Positions 26,768-40,214 of a stretch of 64,000 nt of DNA are shown here, piece by piece; positions within the stretch are counted from its first letter, which is position 1, and every line of letters begins with the position of its first letter. The notes under the pieces were generated by a model that was not told where the DNA came from, did no database searches, and worked only from the letters and a program-made list of their open reading frames with translations. The position numbers and the translations under genes were made by a program. Location of the stretch: assembly GCA_025345505.1 (NCBI GenBank), contig JANVCC010009942.1, forward strand, positions 474,081-538,080. The letters run 5' to 3'. This DNA comes from Todiramphus chloris collaris (taxonomy: Eukaryota; Chordata; Aves; Coraciiformes; Alcedinidae).

Positions 26768-28200
26768 AGAAAAAATTAATTCTCCTCCAAAACAGAATTT
26801 CTGATCAGAGAAAGAAGTCTTGAAGTTAAGGTACTTGTTTTACTTCAATATTCAATAACTTATACAAACTGTAAATGGTCCAGAAGAAGAGCATAAACTT
26901 TCATGTAGGTTTTATGCCATTCTGTGCAAGATCACTGGTCTTGGGTTTACACCTCTTTGTGTCTATATGAGTATAAGAAAATTTGTAAGGCGTCAGTTGC
27001 ATCAAAACCAAAAAGAGAAATACCAAACCTGTGAAGTTTCAGAGGGTGAAAGGACTGTTTGCTTCAACCTACCTAAAACATTTATTTTGAGAGGTAATTA
27101 GTGAATGATTTTCTGATGAGATATGTTCAAAATACCAGGGACCTGATTACCACATACACTATTACAGTAATGCTACTGCAGTAAGCTTTTGGTGCTAAAT
27201 AATTATGATTTTCTGAAGTGATAACAGCACCTTTTTCTACCTGCATCCTGAAACAGGAACAGTCCTTCCATGCACATAATTGAGAAATAGGTCTGTAGAT
27301 TTAAAAGTTGATGCCTGTTAGGAATCCAAATGCCTTGTAACACCAGTGAGAAATATTGCTTGTCAAAACCTACTCAGTTTCTTGTGTCACTTGTATCATC
27401 TATAGTACTTTATTGAGTTTCTCAGACACTGAAGCAGATAAATCTATGTGAAGGACAAAAATCCACAAGCTAACCTGCAAAAGGACTGATAAAATTACTT
27501 TAAAAGTCATGAAACACTTGTGTAACCCTAAGACAAACAGTGTTTTTTGTAGTGAATCGCTTCAGTGCTTCAGGCTCTACCAAAAATTTTGCTGAAGCAA
27601 GAGTAGGATATGTGGATGACCTGGAGAAATATCTTTGCATTATTCTCAACAACGAAGTGACAGATACCATAGGATCATCAGAGCTGGGCTGGATGAGCTG
27701 CCAGGGACAGAGGGACATGCAGGAAATTCCCACTTCTCCCAGATAACGGAAGGTGACTGGACAGGTGTTCACACTTCTCCCTATGCCAAAATTCTTTTCT
27801 TGAAAAATTGAAGATTTCTTCAATGAAATGCTAATTTCCATGAAAGATTTTGTTTTCCAGTACAAAAAAAGGGGAAAATATTCAATTTGCAATATTCCTG
27901 AGAAGCAATACTCTAAGTTTTGAGTTGACCAAAGGTAATTTCTGCTATTCACTTTGAAAAACTGTTCACAATGGTTTTTACTGCCATATACGGTTTAATG
28001 TTCCCTCCCATTGTCTCTACCATAATGCAAACCCATCTAACCTGTGCAGTGATATGCTGAGTGAAGAAAACTAAAAGAAAATTGAAGATAGGAGTACAAG
28101 CTAATGATATGTGATGATGCTGAACTAACTTGAACAGTTCAGTAAGCTGAAAATGAAGAATGACAAATTATATAATAGGATTATAAATTGTGTGATGTTC

Positions 28201-28783
28201 TGTCTTGTTTTAACCACAGCCAGCAACTAAGCCCTATACAGATGATTGTTCACATCCTCCACCCCCTGATGGGATGGGGGAGAGAATTGGGAAAAAAAAA
28301 AAAAAAAAAAAAAAAGAAGGAGTTCAGACAAAGATGGTTTGATAGGTGAAGCAAAAGCTGAGTGTGAGAGCAAAGCCAAATGAGGAATTCATTCACTAAT
28401 TCCTATAGGCAGGCAGGTGTTCAGCCATCCACAAGAGAGCAGGGCTTCATCATACATATTGGTTACCTGGGAAGAAAAACACCATCAATCCAAATGTCCC
28501 CCCTTTCATTCTTCCCCCACCTTCATAGGCTAATCATGATGTCATATGGTCTGGAATGTGTCCTTTTGGTCATCTGGGGTCAGCTGTCCCAACTCTGTCT
28601 CCTCCCAACTTGTTGTGCTGCTGCTGTGTGAGAAACAGAAAAGGCCTTGACTCTGTGTAAGCACTGCTCAGCAGTAGTGAAAACATTCCTAAATTATCAA
28701 CACTGTTTCCAGCACAAATCCAAAACATAGCCCCAAACTACCTACTATGAAGAAAAGTAACTATCCCAGCCAAAACCAACACA
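28201..28783 (-). mobile_element. Solo LTR of an avian endogenous retrovirus, minus strand
   Basis: On the minus strand it begins TGTGTTGGTTTTGGCTGGGA and ends GGTTAAAACAAGACA, the same style of termini as the LTR at 19451, so the two belong to related families. Flanks are TGTTC (28196-28200) and TGTCC (28784-28788), a 5-bp target duplication with one mismatch, which fits an ERVL-type integrase. An A-run of 24 on the plus strand (28292-28315) sits inside, and the plus-strand block CCACCCCCTGATGGGATGGGGGAG lies just left of it. No internal retroviral genes are attached. The termini and flanks are seen directly; class assignment is inference from general knowledge of bird LTRs. Confidence 0.82.
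28292..28315. repeat. Poly-A run (24) inside the LTR
   Basis: Twenty-four A on the plus strand, i.e. T-run in LTR orientation, following a G-rich block. Likely to vary in length between individuals. Confidence 0.9.
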
Positions 28784-31700
28784 TGTCCCAATACTTTGAA
28801 AAGCAAGTTTTCCAGCATTTCTGTTTTGCCACTATTTTTAGGTTTCTAAAAACTTTTTTTTCCTGGTGCAAAGCCAAATGTTAAATTATTCATAGGGATT
28901 CATTGTTTCAGGAAAGAGATGATTAGCAGATTAAGTGACACCCTAATGAATAAACTCACTTTGTACTATGCTGATGTGGGAGCTATTCCCTTGGGTACTT
29001 CCCAGACAAACTTTCAAGTGTCTTCAATTACAGCTAATGACCCAGGGCCCTCTGGCTCCTCCTCGCAGCCTTGCTGCTGCTTGTGTGCGGTGATGAGGCA
29101 GTGGGTTATGTCAGTCTAATTTGTGATCAGTGTAATTCTGAGTAACAACAGGGACAGAAGTGTTTCCATGCCATTTGAGCACAATTCATCTTTTGCCAGG
29201 AAAGCTGAGTATTTGTGATTAAGCTGGCATAGGACAGCACGCCTGGGTGACAAGTGGTCTCTTTCTCAACCTGTGCCTTGCATGCAGCAGTGTGCCAACC
29301 CCATGCTGCTTTGGGGATGCTGCTGCATCTCTGCCCTTTGCCTAAAAGTCATGTGGCAGCTATCAGCATTACTTATTTCTCACAGCTTTGTGTTTCCAGT
29401 GGAGTCTTCATTCCTTAGTGTTCAACAACTTCTGTGTTTTCTGTCATGATGCAAAAATCATAGTTGCCGGTAGCCTGTGGTGAAAACATTGCACCATGAC
29501 TATTTAAACAAGCACTTATTTACACTCCATGAGTAAAGCATCCCTATTAAACCCTCTTGAGGAGGGGCACAGCTTTAATGGGTCATTTTAGATAATTACA
29601 ACAATTTAGCAGTTCAAAATGGCTCAACAAATATACTTGCTGTTCTGTAGAAATTTTTATGTCCATTTTCACCACCACACATATGAGTGGGAAGAAAGAG
29701 ATTTCATTCTGATTCAGAATAATTTATCCATCACTATGCCTGCCTCACACTGGGACAATAAAATTGAGGTTCAGAGTGGGATGCAAGTAGGGGGTTATTC
29801 ATTCAATATCAAAAAAGTGAAATACAAGACTATTTTGCTAGAATCTTGCAGCATATAAAACCAGATGCAGTGTGAAAAAAAAAAATAAAAAATTCTGTAT
29901 GCCTTTACCTATGGTGGTTTTTTGATATCATTGCTTTTTTTCTTACAAAGAAAACCTATCAAAGAAGAAAGCAAGATTAAATGGAAGAGAATTAATTACC
30001 ATCTAAGAAATATTTTGTCATTTACAGACTTCAGATAGTGATGAGAAAGTGCAACACAGTAACAAAAGGAAAATTAGCTTATCTTTATATCACTAAAACA
30101 AATTGTACTGGGAACAATGGGTGTCTGTTGCAGCAAACACTCAGAGAAAAGTTGACAGTAACACTCAAAGGGAAGCAGAGAAGATGACAGCTAATTGCAT
30201 AGGTAGGTAGGAAGAGACGGGCTAAGAGGAGCTCTGTCTCTCCTCTCTGGGTATGAGACATTTGTGGTATATTAGACCATTTCAAGGCTGTCTGAGCATA
30301 CAGTGCTTCAGAGTAACAATTCCAAGGAGACATTGTGTTAGTGTCAACAACATTGTTGCAAAGACATTTTGGAAGTTTGATACTAGTCTAATTCAGGCTT
30401 CACTTGTGCATGATGAGAGTTCTACACAGAGATTTTGCATATTAGTTTCTGCCTGCTCTGAGTCTGACCACAAAGCTCACAGAGGTTCAATTTCTATAAT
30501 TATTAATGTTTTATATTCTTGTTTTCCAGTTCATGGTACCTGAAGTAACAAGAGATCTGTGTCACAGTCCACCAAACCATTATTCACTGCTGAAAGTGGT
30601 GTGCAGAGAGACATGCTTACACTGACTTACTCATAGTGTCCTTGTGGAGGAATATGTTGCCAGCAATATGTTTTGAATTAACCTTGGAGAACATTGGTGT
30701 GGAAGACCAGGGAACTAAGAATGAAAGGAAAGTTGCTGACCCGTTTGTCTTACTGGTGGTCCCCTCTGTTTCACATCTTCCTTTGACCTGGGGTCTTGCA
30801 TTGCATGTACATGAAAAACTCTTATTTTGGGTTCTAGCATTGGCCTTTCAGTGTTTTCCCCTTGTATGGAATTTGAGCAAAGACTCCTCTTTCTCTTGAT
30901 GACTCTCTGTCAGAACTACCAGATCTCAGTTCTAATATGAAAGGCTGCAGTCAGGTCTGTGAGAAACTCCTACCTCTCTTCTGATCAGACATCAGGACCT
31001 GATGCCATACTCTACTGAGAAGAAGTGGTACCTGTACGGGATCAGCACAGCAGCACTTTTAGCTGCAACAGTGGAGTATCCCAGAGAACTAACACTTTCA
31101 TCATCAGGATATGTGCATAGCATAATTGTTATCCCAACTGCTTTTTGTGAACAACCACTTGAAACTGAGTCTATTTTGGAGAGCAGAAGGGAATGCTCCT
31201 AACCTGAAGCAGGGTTTTGTAATGCAACAGTTCAAGAGACTTTTGCAAGAAGGAGCAGGTAGATGGATATGACAAGATCTCAGCTGAAAATCACAGTAAA
31301 GCCTTTCAGAAAATAGTTCCAGACTTCCTTGCTTAAACCAGATGAAAACCTCTTAGCTCTGCGGTGGTGTAGGATGTGTATAGTCTGCAAGGACATGTAA
31401 ACATTGGTTGGAAAGTGGATAAGTGTTGACTCTGTAGGTCTCCTAATTCACAATTAGCACTACTTTAAAATTAATGCATCAAAAAAAAAAAAAAAAATTG
31501 GTGGTGGCTTGAGACAGGGGTTTTACTCTCCTTCCTAACTTTTATTACTGTAAGGAAAACAAAACACATAACTTTAAATTGCTGTTCCTTAAATGTCTAG
31601 TAAAATTGCAGGTGCTTACCCCCAAAACAATGAAAATATTTTTCATTGATTTTTTCTCGCAACAAGAGTAGACAACAGGTTCTCTGCACAGGAGCTGTCA

Positions 31701-32074
31701 ACTTGAGCTCCAAGTAATACAGCAGAAAAGAAACCTGTAGAAAATCCATTGAGGTGAAAAAGGCATTTAATCTGCTAATGTCATTTAATCATTCAGTGCT
31801 GTGTGACATTTTGTTAATGATGCCAGAAGTGTCTTATATTTTAAGTTATTTATTTTTCCTTAGTACATTCTAAAAGGTATCCTCTGTCTTCTTACAGACT
31901 ATACTAACTGGAACTGGAAATAATGTCTAGTAGCTCTGGAAAATAACTTGTCAAAATGTCCTTGATGTAATTCTTAGAAGTCTTAAAGTTATGATTACAA
32001 AGATATTTTCAAGAACATCATGCTCATGAATATAACTATGAAGTACAGATGGTTTTAATTTACATATTCTTTAG

Positions 32075-32109
32075 TTATTCTTTAGATGTTTTATTATTCT
32101 TTAGATGTT
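32075..32109. repeat. 16-base direct duplication
   Basis: TTATTCTTTAGATGTT is present at 32075-32090 and exactly again at 32094-32109 with a 3-base spacer; a partial third copy (ATATTCTTTAG) precedes at about 32064. Simple slippage is the likely origin. Confidence 0.85.
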
Positions 32110-34228
32110 CAGTACTGACTTACTTGTAAAAGGTGTCTGTTCCTCTGTTTTCTAGCCCTAGGGTTAGAGTGGGTCTAGGGTGACACACAGTAGAAATCAC
32201 AAGTACAAGACAAGGTCACATTAGGGCCTTTACAGAATACACTGTTGTCAGCAAATGTTTAGTAATTGCAGTTGTTAGACCAGTTAGATACATCAAGCAG
32301 TATTAGTTTCAGAAGTATTAACTTTTTGAAATACACTTCCTACTTGCTAACAGAAGAATACATCTGTAAAACCCAGGAGCTGAAAGTGCAAGAATAATAT
32401 AAAACCCCTATGAAAAAATATCATCTACTAGCCCGCTGAATCGTTTACTGTAAGTGTAATGTCAGCTTCCGCTGTTTCAGAATTGTGCCATTCAGCTGTT
32501 AAGAGCCTTAAAAAGTCTGATATCAATTCTTTAGCAAATCTACATACTTCTGAAACATCAGTTCCCTAAACATATTAGGATTTCTGGGCTGGTGTTCCAA
32601 GTCTAAAGAAAGATACTTAGGGCTTAGGCCCTGATGCTGACCTTAAGTGTTATGTTGAAGACAACTTTGAGGGAAAAATCCACATGTGCAGAGAATTAAC
32701 TTGTAGTACAGAAAGTGCAGATAAGTAGTTTTTGGACAGTAACACAGAAGCATGTGGATAAAGAGCTACCATGTGTAATGACATTTCTATTTAAACAGAG
32801 ATGAGCCTGATAATACACAAAAGGTTCAAATGCCTCTCTGTCTTTAGTGACAGACTGTGATGTTTATGACAGATTTTTAACAGTTTCCATAAATTATAAT
32901 AAACCTAAGCTATTTGTAACAGACAACTGGCCAGAACATTTCCAGAGAAATGCTGTGTTGTTGAAAGAACTATTCTATGCAAGCCAAAATGCTTTTCTGA
33001 AATAAGCATATTTTGCTGTGGTTTTAGATGAAGGAACACTGAGATGTGCTACTGGAGTGGAAAGAAGGGCTATACTTTATTATCCTCGTGCCTCACGGAA
33101 TGCAGCAATGGATTCTGAGAGAACCTCTAGCTTGTCCTTGTACAGAGGTATTATCAGAGTCAGAGCAAGGTCTTGTATTTGTAACACCAGTTCAAAAAAC
33201 TATTTCAAGAAAATTCTCAGAGATGGCAGTGAATCTGAAATGAATGGATCTCAGTTGCTGAGCAGGAACAGGTTTCTCCAGTTGACACCTAGGACTGAGC
33301 AGAGGCTATACTCCTACAAAAGAGCTCTTACAGATTACAGAGCCTAGGCTACCAGTCAGATTCCTAGCCTGATATTTGGTTAATTCAAAATGTCATCATG
33401 AAGGAACTAGTTTGTGTGGGTGTAGGTTGTGTACTACTGCTTTTCTGTGAAAGAAGTCAAGTCCCTGTGACTAATGTTAGGTATTTATAATGAAGAGCTA
33501 TTCTGTCTTTTTTGATGGACACTTTTAAGACAGGTCCTACGAAGGATTTTGTCAAAAGTGAAGCTAATGGGATATTAATTTGCATTTCATCTAGTAAATT
33601 ATTTATTTTTACAGTATTTATAGTGGAATGTTACCTATTATAGTCATTAGTAACAGCTGGTATAATTAAATATAAATCCAGATGCTGCAAAGACTCTTTC
33701 CCCTTCTCCTTGGTGTTTTACTGTAGTTTTATTTTTAAATCACTGTGAATGTATTACATAACTATACCAAAAAAAAAAAAAAAGGGCTGGTTTGTTCATT
33801 ATAATTTTTAATTTAATTGTGTTAATTTCTAAAATACTAAGTATTTAAATAGAGGTGTGACCCAGGTGGAGTATAGTGATCTACATCTGAATTCTTAACA
33901 TAGTAGCATTAAGAGAATCGTGGTATACTGGCATTTGTTGAGGAAATTTTAAAAACCCCGAATCTCTTAGTCACTCATATGAAATGAAAATGTTAAATCT
34001 CCTCTCATGCATACAACTGCACCAACAAGTGAAAAGGTGTTAATAAGGAAGAGTATTGAGCAGAGTGACTTTTCTAGTTGAGGAAACAAGATGTAAAGAT
34101 GTATTTGTGCATAATTTCCAAATGTAGTTCCAGAGAAAAAGCAGGTAGTAAAAGGATCATATGTTCAAAAAAAGAACTTTGAGATCTTGCATGGCATAAT
34201 GACAATTGTAGGAAGTCATATTTCTTAT

Positions 34229-34254
34229 AAAAAAAAAAAAAAAAAAAAAAAAAA
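34229..34254. repeat. Poly-A run (26)
   Basis: Twenty-six A. The sequence to its left is not recognised as a processed gene copy or a SINE, so it is listed only as simple sequence. Confidence 0.9.
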
Positions 34255-34485
34255 GAAGTTAGCAAATATTCACAGAGGAGAGTGAATTTGACTTAATTTA
34301 AAGGTTACAATAATACTCCCTAGCTATTTCTATTGATTTCTCTCTGTAGCTTTTAGACAGATGTCATGCACTAGAGATACAATTTTTGACATGTCTCACA
34401 GGTTTTTATTTTATCATGAGTGAATTTATTCTTTTTCTGGGGTTTGTTTTAATCAACTACTATCTTGCTATTTTTTTTTTACATA

Positions 34486-34570
34486 AGAATCATAGAATCA
34501 TAAAATGGTATGGGTTAGAAGGGACCTCTGCAGGTCATCAAGTCCAACATCCCTTCCAGTGCAGGAATCA
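34486..34570 (-). mobile_element. CR1 3' terminal fragment
   Basis: About 85 bases matching the last part of CR1 in reverse: tail AGAATCATAGAATCA, then the GGGTTAGAAGGGACCTCTG block and CATCAAGTCCAACATCCC. It is an extreme 5' truncation that leaves only the 3' UTR, a common CR1 outcome. It contains no coding sequence. Confidence 0.88.
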
Positions 34571-37500
34571 CTGTTTTGTCTCAATACATTACCATACATA
34601 GAGCTACATTTTTTGTTAGAAAAGGATTCTGAGCAGAGTCTAGAAATAAATGAATAATGGCTAGTAGGTGGAAGCAGGACATAACTGCAGACCATGAACT
34701 TCCATGTGTGACTGCATGGATGGAGGGATTTGGGTTTTTATTCTAATCAATAACATGAGATTACTGCTACTCCTCCTTTAGGTCATTTATTCTTCACAGG
34801 GATTTGGAAGAGCTACAGACCTTGGCTTCACAATTCTGCCTAAGCCAAACTCCTGTAATCAAACGAGTTGGAAGACCCTTGCAATTAGAATGAAAATCGA
34901 GTAAGGTGAGAAAACAAAGGACTGAAGAAGATACAGGTCATCTCAGATCAAGGTAGATGCTTGAAGACCTTCTGCTTCACTCCCTTAATTCTCTGCACAA
35001 AAGATTATCAATTCTAAAAGGACGTGGTTCTTCAGACACCATACAAGAGATTAAGAGTCTCAGAGTAATAGATTTTTTTTTTCTTCCAGTGTATTTATTG
35101 GAATGTTTTTTAATGATAAAAAGTGTGTAAGCAATTATCACTTGATTTAATAGTTCAAATTAGGTTCCAGTTTTATTTGTCATGGCAAAAAAAGATAAGA
35201 AAGTCAGAAGTGGACCTAAAGCAGCTAAATTCACACAGTATAATGGGTAGAAATAAATGAGAAAGTGAAGGGAGAGGAGGGTGTTTTACCTGCAGATGAG
35301 TTCAGCAAGTAGAAGAAATGATCTCAGAAGGGTCCAGAAAAGAAAAGTAACATAGCTTGAACTGAGCCTCCAGAATTTGAACACGTTCTCATAGAATTTC
35401 GTTCAAACAAAACTTTGAATTAGAAGTTCACTATCAAGTGTAAATATTGGTGTCCAGAATTTCACCTAAACTAAATAAAACTTGGCAAATGTAATGACCT
35501 CAAACATAGCACAGCCTTTTATGAAGGCTGTTGAAATTAGCATTAGCATTTAGAAGGAAAATGAGATAATAGGCCTGTTATTAATAAAATGGTTGATTAC
35601 TGCAATAGAATCTGTTTGTCTTGTTTGACCACATCACCCATGTCATGATTTTAACTGCATAAATTAGGTAACAACTCTATAATAGTGTTCTTGATTTCAT
35701 AGTTCAATCATCAGTGGCCTCTTTTATCAACATCCCATGGTGACTTAAAGGTTTTTCATCAATCTGTCCTTTACTAGGCAGAGGCCAGCTCTCTTTCTTG
35801 ATTAATTTTCAGCTTTTATAAAATTAAATATCTGATTTGGGTTTTATTTGTATGACATCCCTCAATAATGTGACAGTACAGGGACAAATGCAAACTACAA
35901 ACTCTGCTTTGGAAAGTCCTATTTCTCCTTCACTGTACTTAATTAGTACAAAAATAATTGTATTAAAGAAGAGTACAGGTAGAATATGAATTTTACAGTA
36001 CAGCAGAAGGTAGGGGTCCTCTTCTCAACTTGACTCAGATGTGCCTGAATAATACTGCATGTATGTGCAGAAGATACCACTACTCTTTGCATAGGTTGTT
36101 GGCTTGCTAGGGTCAGGAGTCTGGTTTAAAGAGTGACCTGTTTAAACTGCATTTCCATGACACTCAAGGTGGAAAAGTTCTTTAAAATGTTTCCTGTTCC
36201 AGCATGGAAACACAGCTCCTGGCATATGTGCATTATAGGGAGAGAAATTGCTCCGCAGGGCAAGAGCTACTAGTTCATGCTGCAAGCCTCTGCAAAAGTT
36301 TTCTGACATGCAGTCTCACAGTGGTTCAGTGCCACAGTCCAGGCTTATCCCAGGACTTGAGAAAAGCTTGTACAAAGGAGATGAAAGTGTGAAAAGAGAA
36401 GGGTAAGAATCACCAGACACAAGATATGAGAGTTAAAGAGCTGAAAGGTTTTAGCAAAAAAATGAGGAAACATGCAAGGACAGGGACTCCAACTTAAATT
36501 TTTGTCATGTTTAAGTCATAAGAATCCAAACCAAATTCACCAAAACGAGTGGTAACTCACCAACGTAAAGTCAAATTTTGTCCCAAATTGAAGAAATGTC
36601 TTCACAGTGGCAGAAAAAAATATATAATTAAGGTATTGTTATGCTGCTATCTCTATGGAGGAAAAAATTATAAACCTCTATTTTGCCTCACTTCTGTTTT
36701 CTGTTCCAGGGTATGTCCTCTGCTCACACACAAAATCAGTAGTTGCCCTTTGATCCTCTCAATGACAAAACAATATAAAATGATGAGCTGCCAGTTAATG
36801 AAATAAATTTTAATTTAGTCCCATTAAATATAACTTTATTTAATAACCATAAAAAGCTTATTTGGGAACTTATGATTGGGCCTAGCTTTGGGAACTTACT
36901 GGATTATTTTCACATACTAAATTTATCATCTGACTTAGAAAATTCTGTAATTATTCCAAAATTTAAAACCATTTATTGAATGACATCTGTAAATAGTCAA
37001 TAAGCAATTGCATCAAGCAATTAATACTGAAAAGCTGAATCTTGCTTGGAAATAATTTCTGTTCAATGGATGGATAAGGAGAGAATATATATCAGAAAAA
37101 CAATTTTAAGCAATTCTAAAATCAGCATTCTCTTGCAAATGATCCCTGATGTTCACATAAGCTAGCTTTGGCAAATATTTTTGCCAGTAAAATGACTGAG
37201 TAGTATATTTATAGAAAGTAGATAAGACTGAATTATTTTTTTTTAGTTGGGGTGAATATCCACAGGCATTTTGAAACAGGCACCTAGTGCCAATTGCATT
37301 ACATCTTTCCTTATAGAAAAAAACCCAAGAGAGCATGACCAGGTGTGAAAGTTATGTGACGAATTTTTCACACTGAGCAAGCCAAGGAATTAATAGTGTA
37401 GATGAGAATTTTTTCTAATGAATTTATATTCTGTTAACTCATTTGAAATAATTGCATATGACTAGCTCAGTTATTGTGTGGGAACATGCTCTGACATTGC

Positions 37501-38146
37501 CTGTTCAAACTTGGCACAGTTTGAGCACATACCTCAGCAAGTATTTTTTATTAAGTGAGAATCTGAGAAGTGCCTAAAAATAATGGATGAAAAATATATT
37601 TATTCTTACACTTTCAACTGCTTGACAGCTTTCTGAAGTCTTATGCTCAGAAAGCAATCCTATAAAGCTTTATTTGGCTTGTCTTATCAGCACTGTCTGT
37701 TTGAGAGATTCCTTTAAAATATAGCTTGGATTTTATAGCCAGGAGACACCATTGTGTGGTCTGATTTCCTGACAGGATTTTCTTGAGGAAACTATTGCCC
37801 TTTGCTCACTAAATCATGTTTTGGAAAAATGTGTTACAATAAGTGTCAAATGTTTACTATCAGATTAATCTCTGCTGCTTTCATGTACTATTTACCAGTT
37901 TGTTTAAGCCAAACACAACCCAAATTCAGGAGGAAGGGAAAGAGTGCAGTCCTTTAACCTTATGCTATAGATAAAAGGCTCTTAAAAATATAAGTTTTTT
38001 TTCTTATATTTTAAAACATGAAAATATACTTCCTTTCCTGAAGCATCCAAAAAGCTACTTGCAGAAAACTGTAAATCTCTATATATCAGCAAAAAACTTT
38101 GGCTTGAATAAAATAGCATATTTCAACAGAAACATTTTGCTGAAAT

Positions 38147-38178
38147 ACATTTGATGAAACATTTGATGAAATTTGATG
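38147..38178. repeat. 12-base tandem repeat, 2.6 copies
   Basis: ACATTTGATGAA at 38147-38158 and again at 38159-38170, followed by a partial ATTTGATG. Short slippage-type tandem. Confidence 0.85.
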
Positions 38179-38870
38179 CTCTGCAATTTGGAGAAGAAGT
38201 ACAGAACTGAAATACACCCAAAACATTCTAAAGACAATCTTCTCATGCCAACTCCTCTACTTTTCAAAGCATCATGCATTTCTGAGGAACTTTGGCTTAG
38301 CGTTGGAAATCTATGTCAAAGAGACCTTCCAAAAAGCTTCTGAAGAAACTCTCCTTTACAGAGCTTTTGCAGAATTTGTGTACCATATTGGTATGGTACA
38401 GAAAAAATAAATTAAAAAAACCTGATTATTGAACAAAAAAGATACGATTATACCACCTGGATGCCAGGTTGTGTAATTTAGTTCAGAGCTTACAGTTCTT
38501 TAAAATGTAGTAATATGCAGGTCATGCATGAAGCAGTCACAGGTTACATTGCCGGAGTCTTTTCATTCTAGTTTTACTCAGCACAGATCAGCTTTCATTC
38601 TGCAATCATTTCCTTAATATGAAGGAATGTACTTTACCATTCCCTGCCAAGACATTGCAGAGTACATTCCCCTTCTCCTGTTTGAAAAAAACAAAACCAT
38701 ACCAAACCAACCATACGAACAACCCACACAATTTTTTTTCTTCTAGTTACATTGAATTGTAATTTACAATATGTTTTGAGCATTCAGTGGTGTTCAGGTC
38801 ACCTCATAGCCCGAAATACTCAGAATCTCACAGAACTCCTTACTTGAGAAAAAAACATACTAGTACTTGA

Positions 38871-38915
38871 CAAAAAAAAAACCAAACCAAAACAAACAAA
38901 AAAAACCAAACCCAT
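38871..38915. repeat. A-rich ACAAA/ACCAAA low-complexity tract
   Basis: Irregular ACAAAA/CCAAACC units with a nine- to ten-base A run. A similar tract lies about 190 bases to the left (38684-38735). Simple sequence. Confidence 0.8.
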
Positions 38916-40180
38916 AAGTGAAATGCCAGACTGCCTAAAATAAATCAGAAATCTTCTAAATAAGTCAGAGTTAATGAAGTCAGAGAGATTACCATATTGT
39001 TTCTCAAAAGAAAACATATAATTTTTTTACATATTAGAAAATATATTGCTAATTCAGAAATCAGCAATACCTCACTGTTAAGATATTCAATAATTGCAGA
39101 GGAAAACTGCAGGATACAGAGGGATCACAGAAGAAGAATCAGGAAAGCTGAGGTTGAGTGGCTGTAGAATTCTATTAAAATAAAGCCTGACTCTGGAACT
39201 CAGATAATAGTCAGTTGTAGCAGTCTGTGCTGTTTGCTGTTAAAATCAAAGATATAAAGTTGTTCTAAAAAGTTCTGCTTGGGCTACCAGCACATTAACA
39301 AAAGGCAGACAAAACATAATTATGCAGTTATAAATGTTTTTTACCAGAGTCACAGAAAATAGAGAAAGAAATTTTAAAAAGTCATAATGCAGACTTTATA
39401 GATTAAGCCAGATACAAATCAAATGAAGGCTACCTTTTTTGCTGTCTGGATTGTAAACCTCATTATTCAATTCATGTTAATATTTGAGATGCTTAATTCA
39501 CACTTGCTAAAACTACCAGAAAGCCTACAATTACAGTTGGAAAGGGGAAAATTTTCTGAAAAGAAAAATGCTTCATTGGCAATGACAAAGCCTAAATTAA
39601 AGAACCTGAGAAAGAATAAATGTGGAAGCTGTAGAGGGAAAAACCACTGGCTTGCTACACCTCGGCTTTCATCCCTTTTACTTCTTCCCTTCACTTCTTT
39701 GAAGTTAATCAATGATTCCATTTCTAACAATGTCAGCTTTAAATACTTGTTTTGCTGAGATGTCTCTTAAAAGAAAACCTAATAATTCCTCTAAAAAGAA
39801 AATGAAACAGCAAAAAAGAAAAAAAAAATAACCCTAATATTTGCATTAACAAAATCATGGGTATAGTTCTCCAAGAATTCTTGTGTAGAACTTGCTGGAT
39901 ATCTGACTCCTGTGTTTAAGGGTCCCTGTGATCTCAGGTCCCACACTCGAAAGGGCAGTTCGGCAGCCTTATTCTCTTTATCGTTTGGCAAATCAATATT
40001 GAATGGGGTTCAGATTGGAGGAGTCCTTAGAGTGATAGGAAAACACAAAGAACTTGACCAGAAATAAGGTCATCAAGATAGAGAAAAGTAATAATGAGTT
40101 TTAGGAAGAAGCACAGTGAATGACTAAGAGAGACTGGTTAGAAAATGAGATCAAGAAAGAAGGCAATTTTGTTTCATGTG

Positions 40181-40182
<2 letters not shown>

Positions 40183-40211
<29 letters not shown>
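40183..40211. repeat. Poly-T run (29)
   Basis: Twenty-nine T, the longest homopolymer in the window. No recognisable retrosequence on the right, where a minus-strand poly-A-tailed insertion would sit. Length is likely unstable and sensitive to sequencing error. Confidence 0.9.

Positions 40212-40214
<3 letters not shown>

Larger units (their letters stand above)
25286..28200. other. Unique sequence with small local duplications
   Basis: No named gene. A 20-base motif at 25634-25653 is repeated with one mismatch at 25661-25680 (period 27). A T-run lies at 26750-26767. Overlapping open frames lie at 27500-27952 (minus, 150 codons) and 27540-27746 (plus, 68 codons), neither recognised. Confidence 0.5.
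28784..34485. other. Unique AT-rich sequence, nothing recognised
   Basis: No gene or interspersed repeat recognised. It contains A-runs at 31481-31497, 33769-33783 and 34229-34254. A 16-base direct repeat TTATTCTTTAGATGTT occurs at 32075-32090 and 32094-32109. Open frames reach only about 110 codons (33018-33347 plus) and match nothing I know. Confidence 0.55.

Noticed and set aside
32154..32190. Telomere-like CCCTAGGGTTAG and GGGTCTAGGG near 32157-32181
   Set aside because: Only one TTAGGG-like unit, no tandem array; a chance GC-rich patch.
40183..40211. Long poly-T as the tail of a minus-strand processed pseudogene
   Set aside because: No recognisable gene sequence to the right and no flanking duplication seen.
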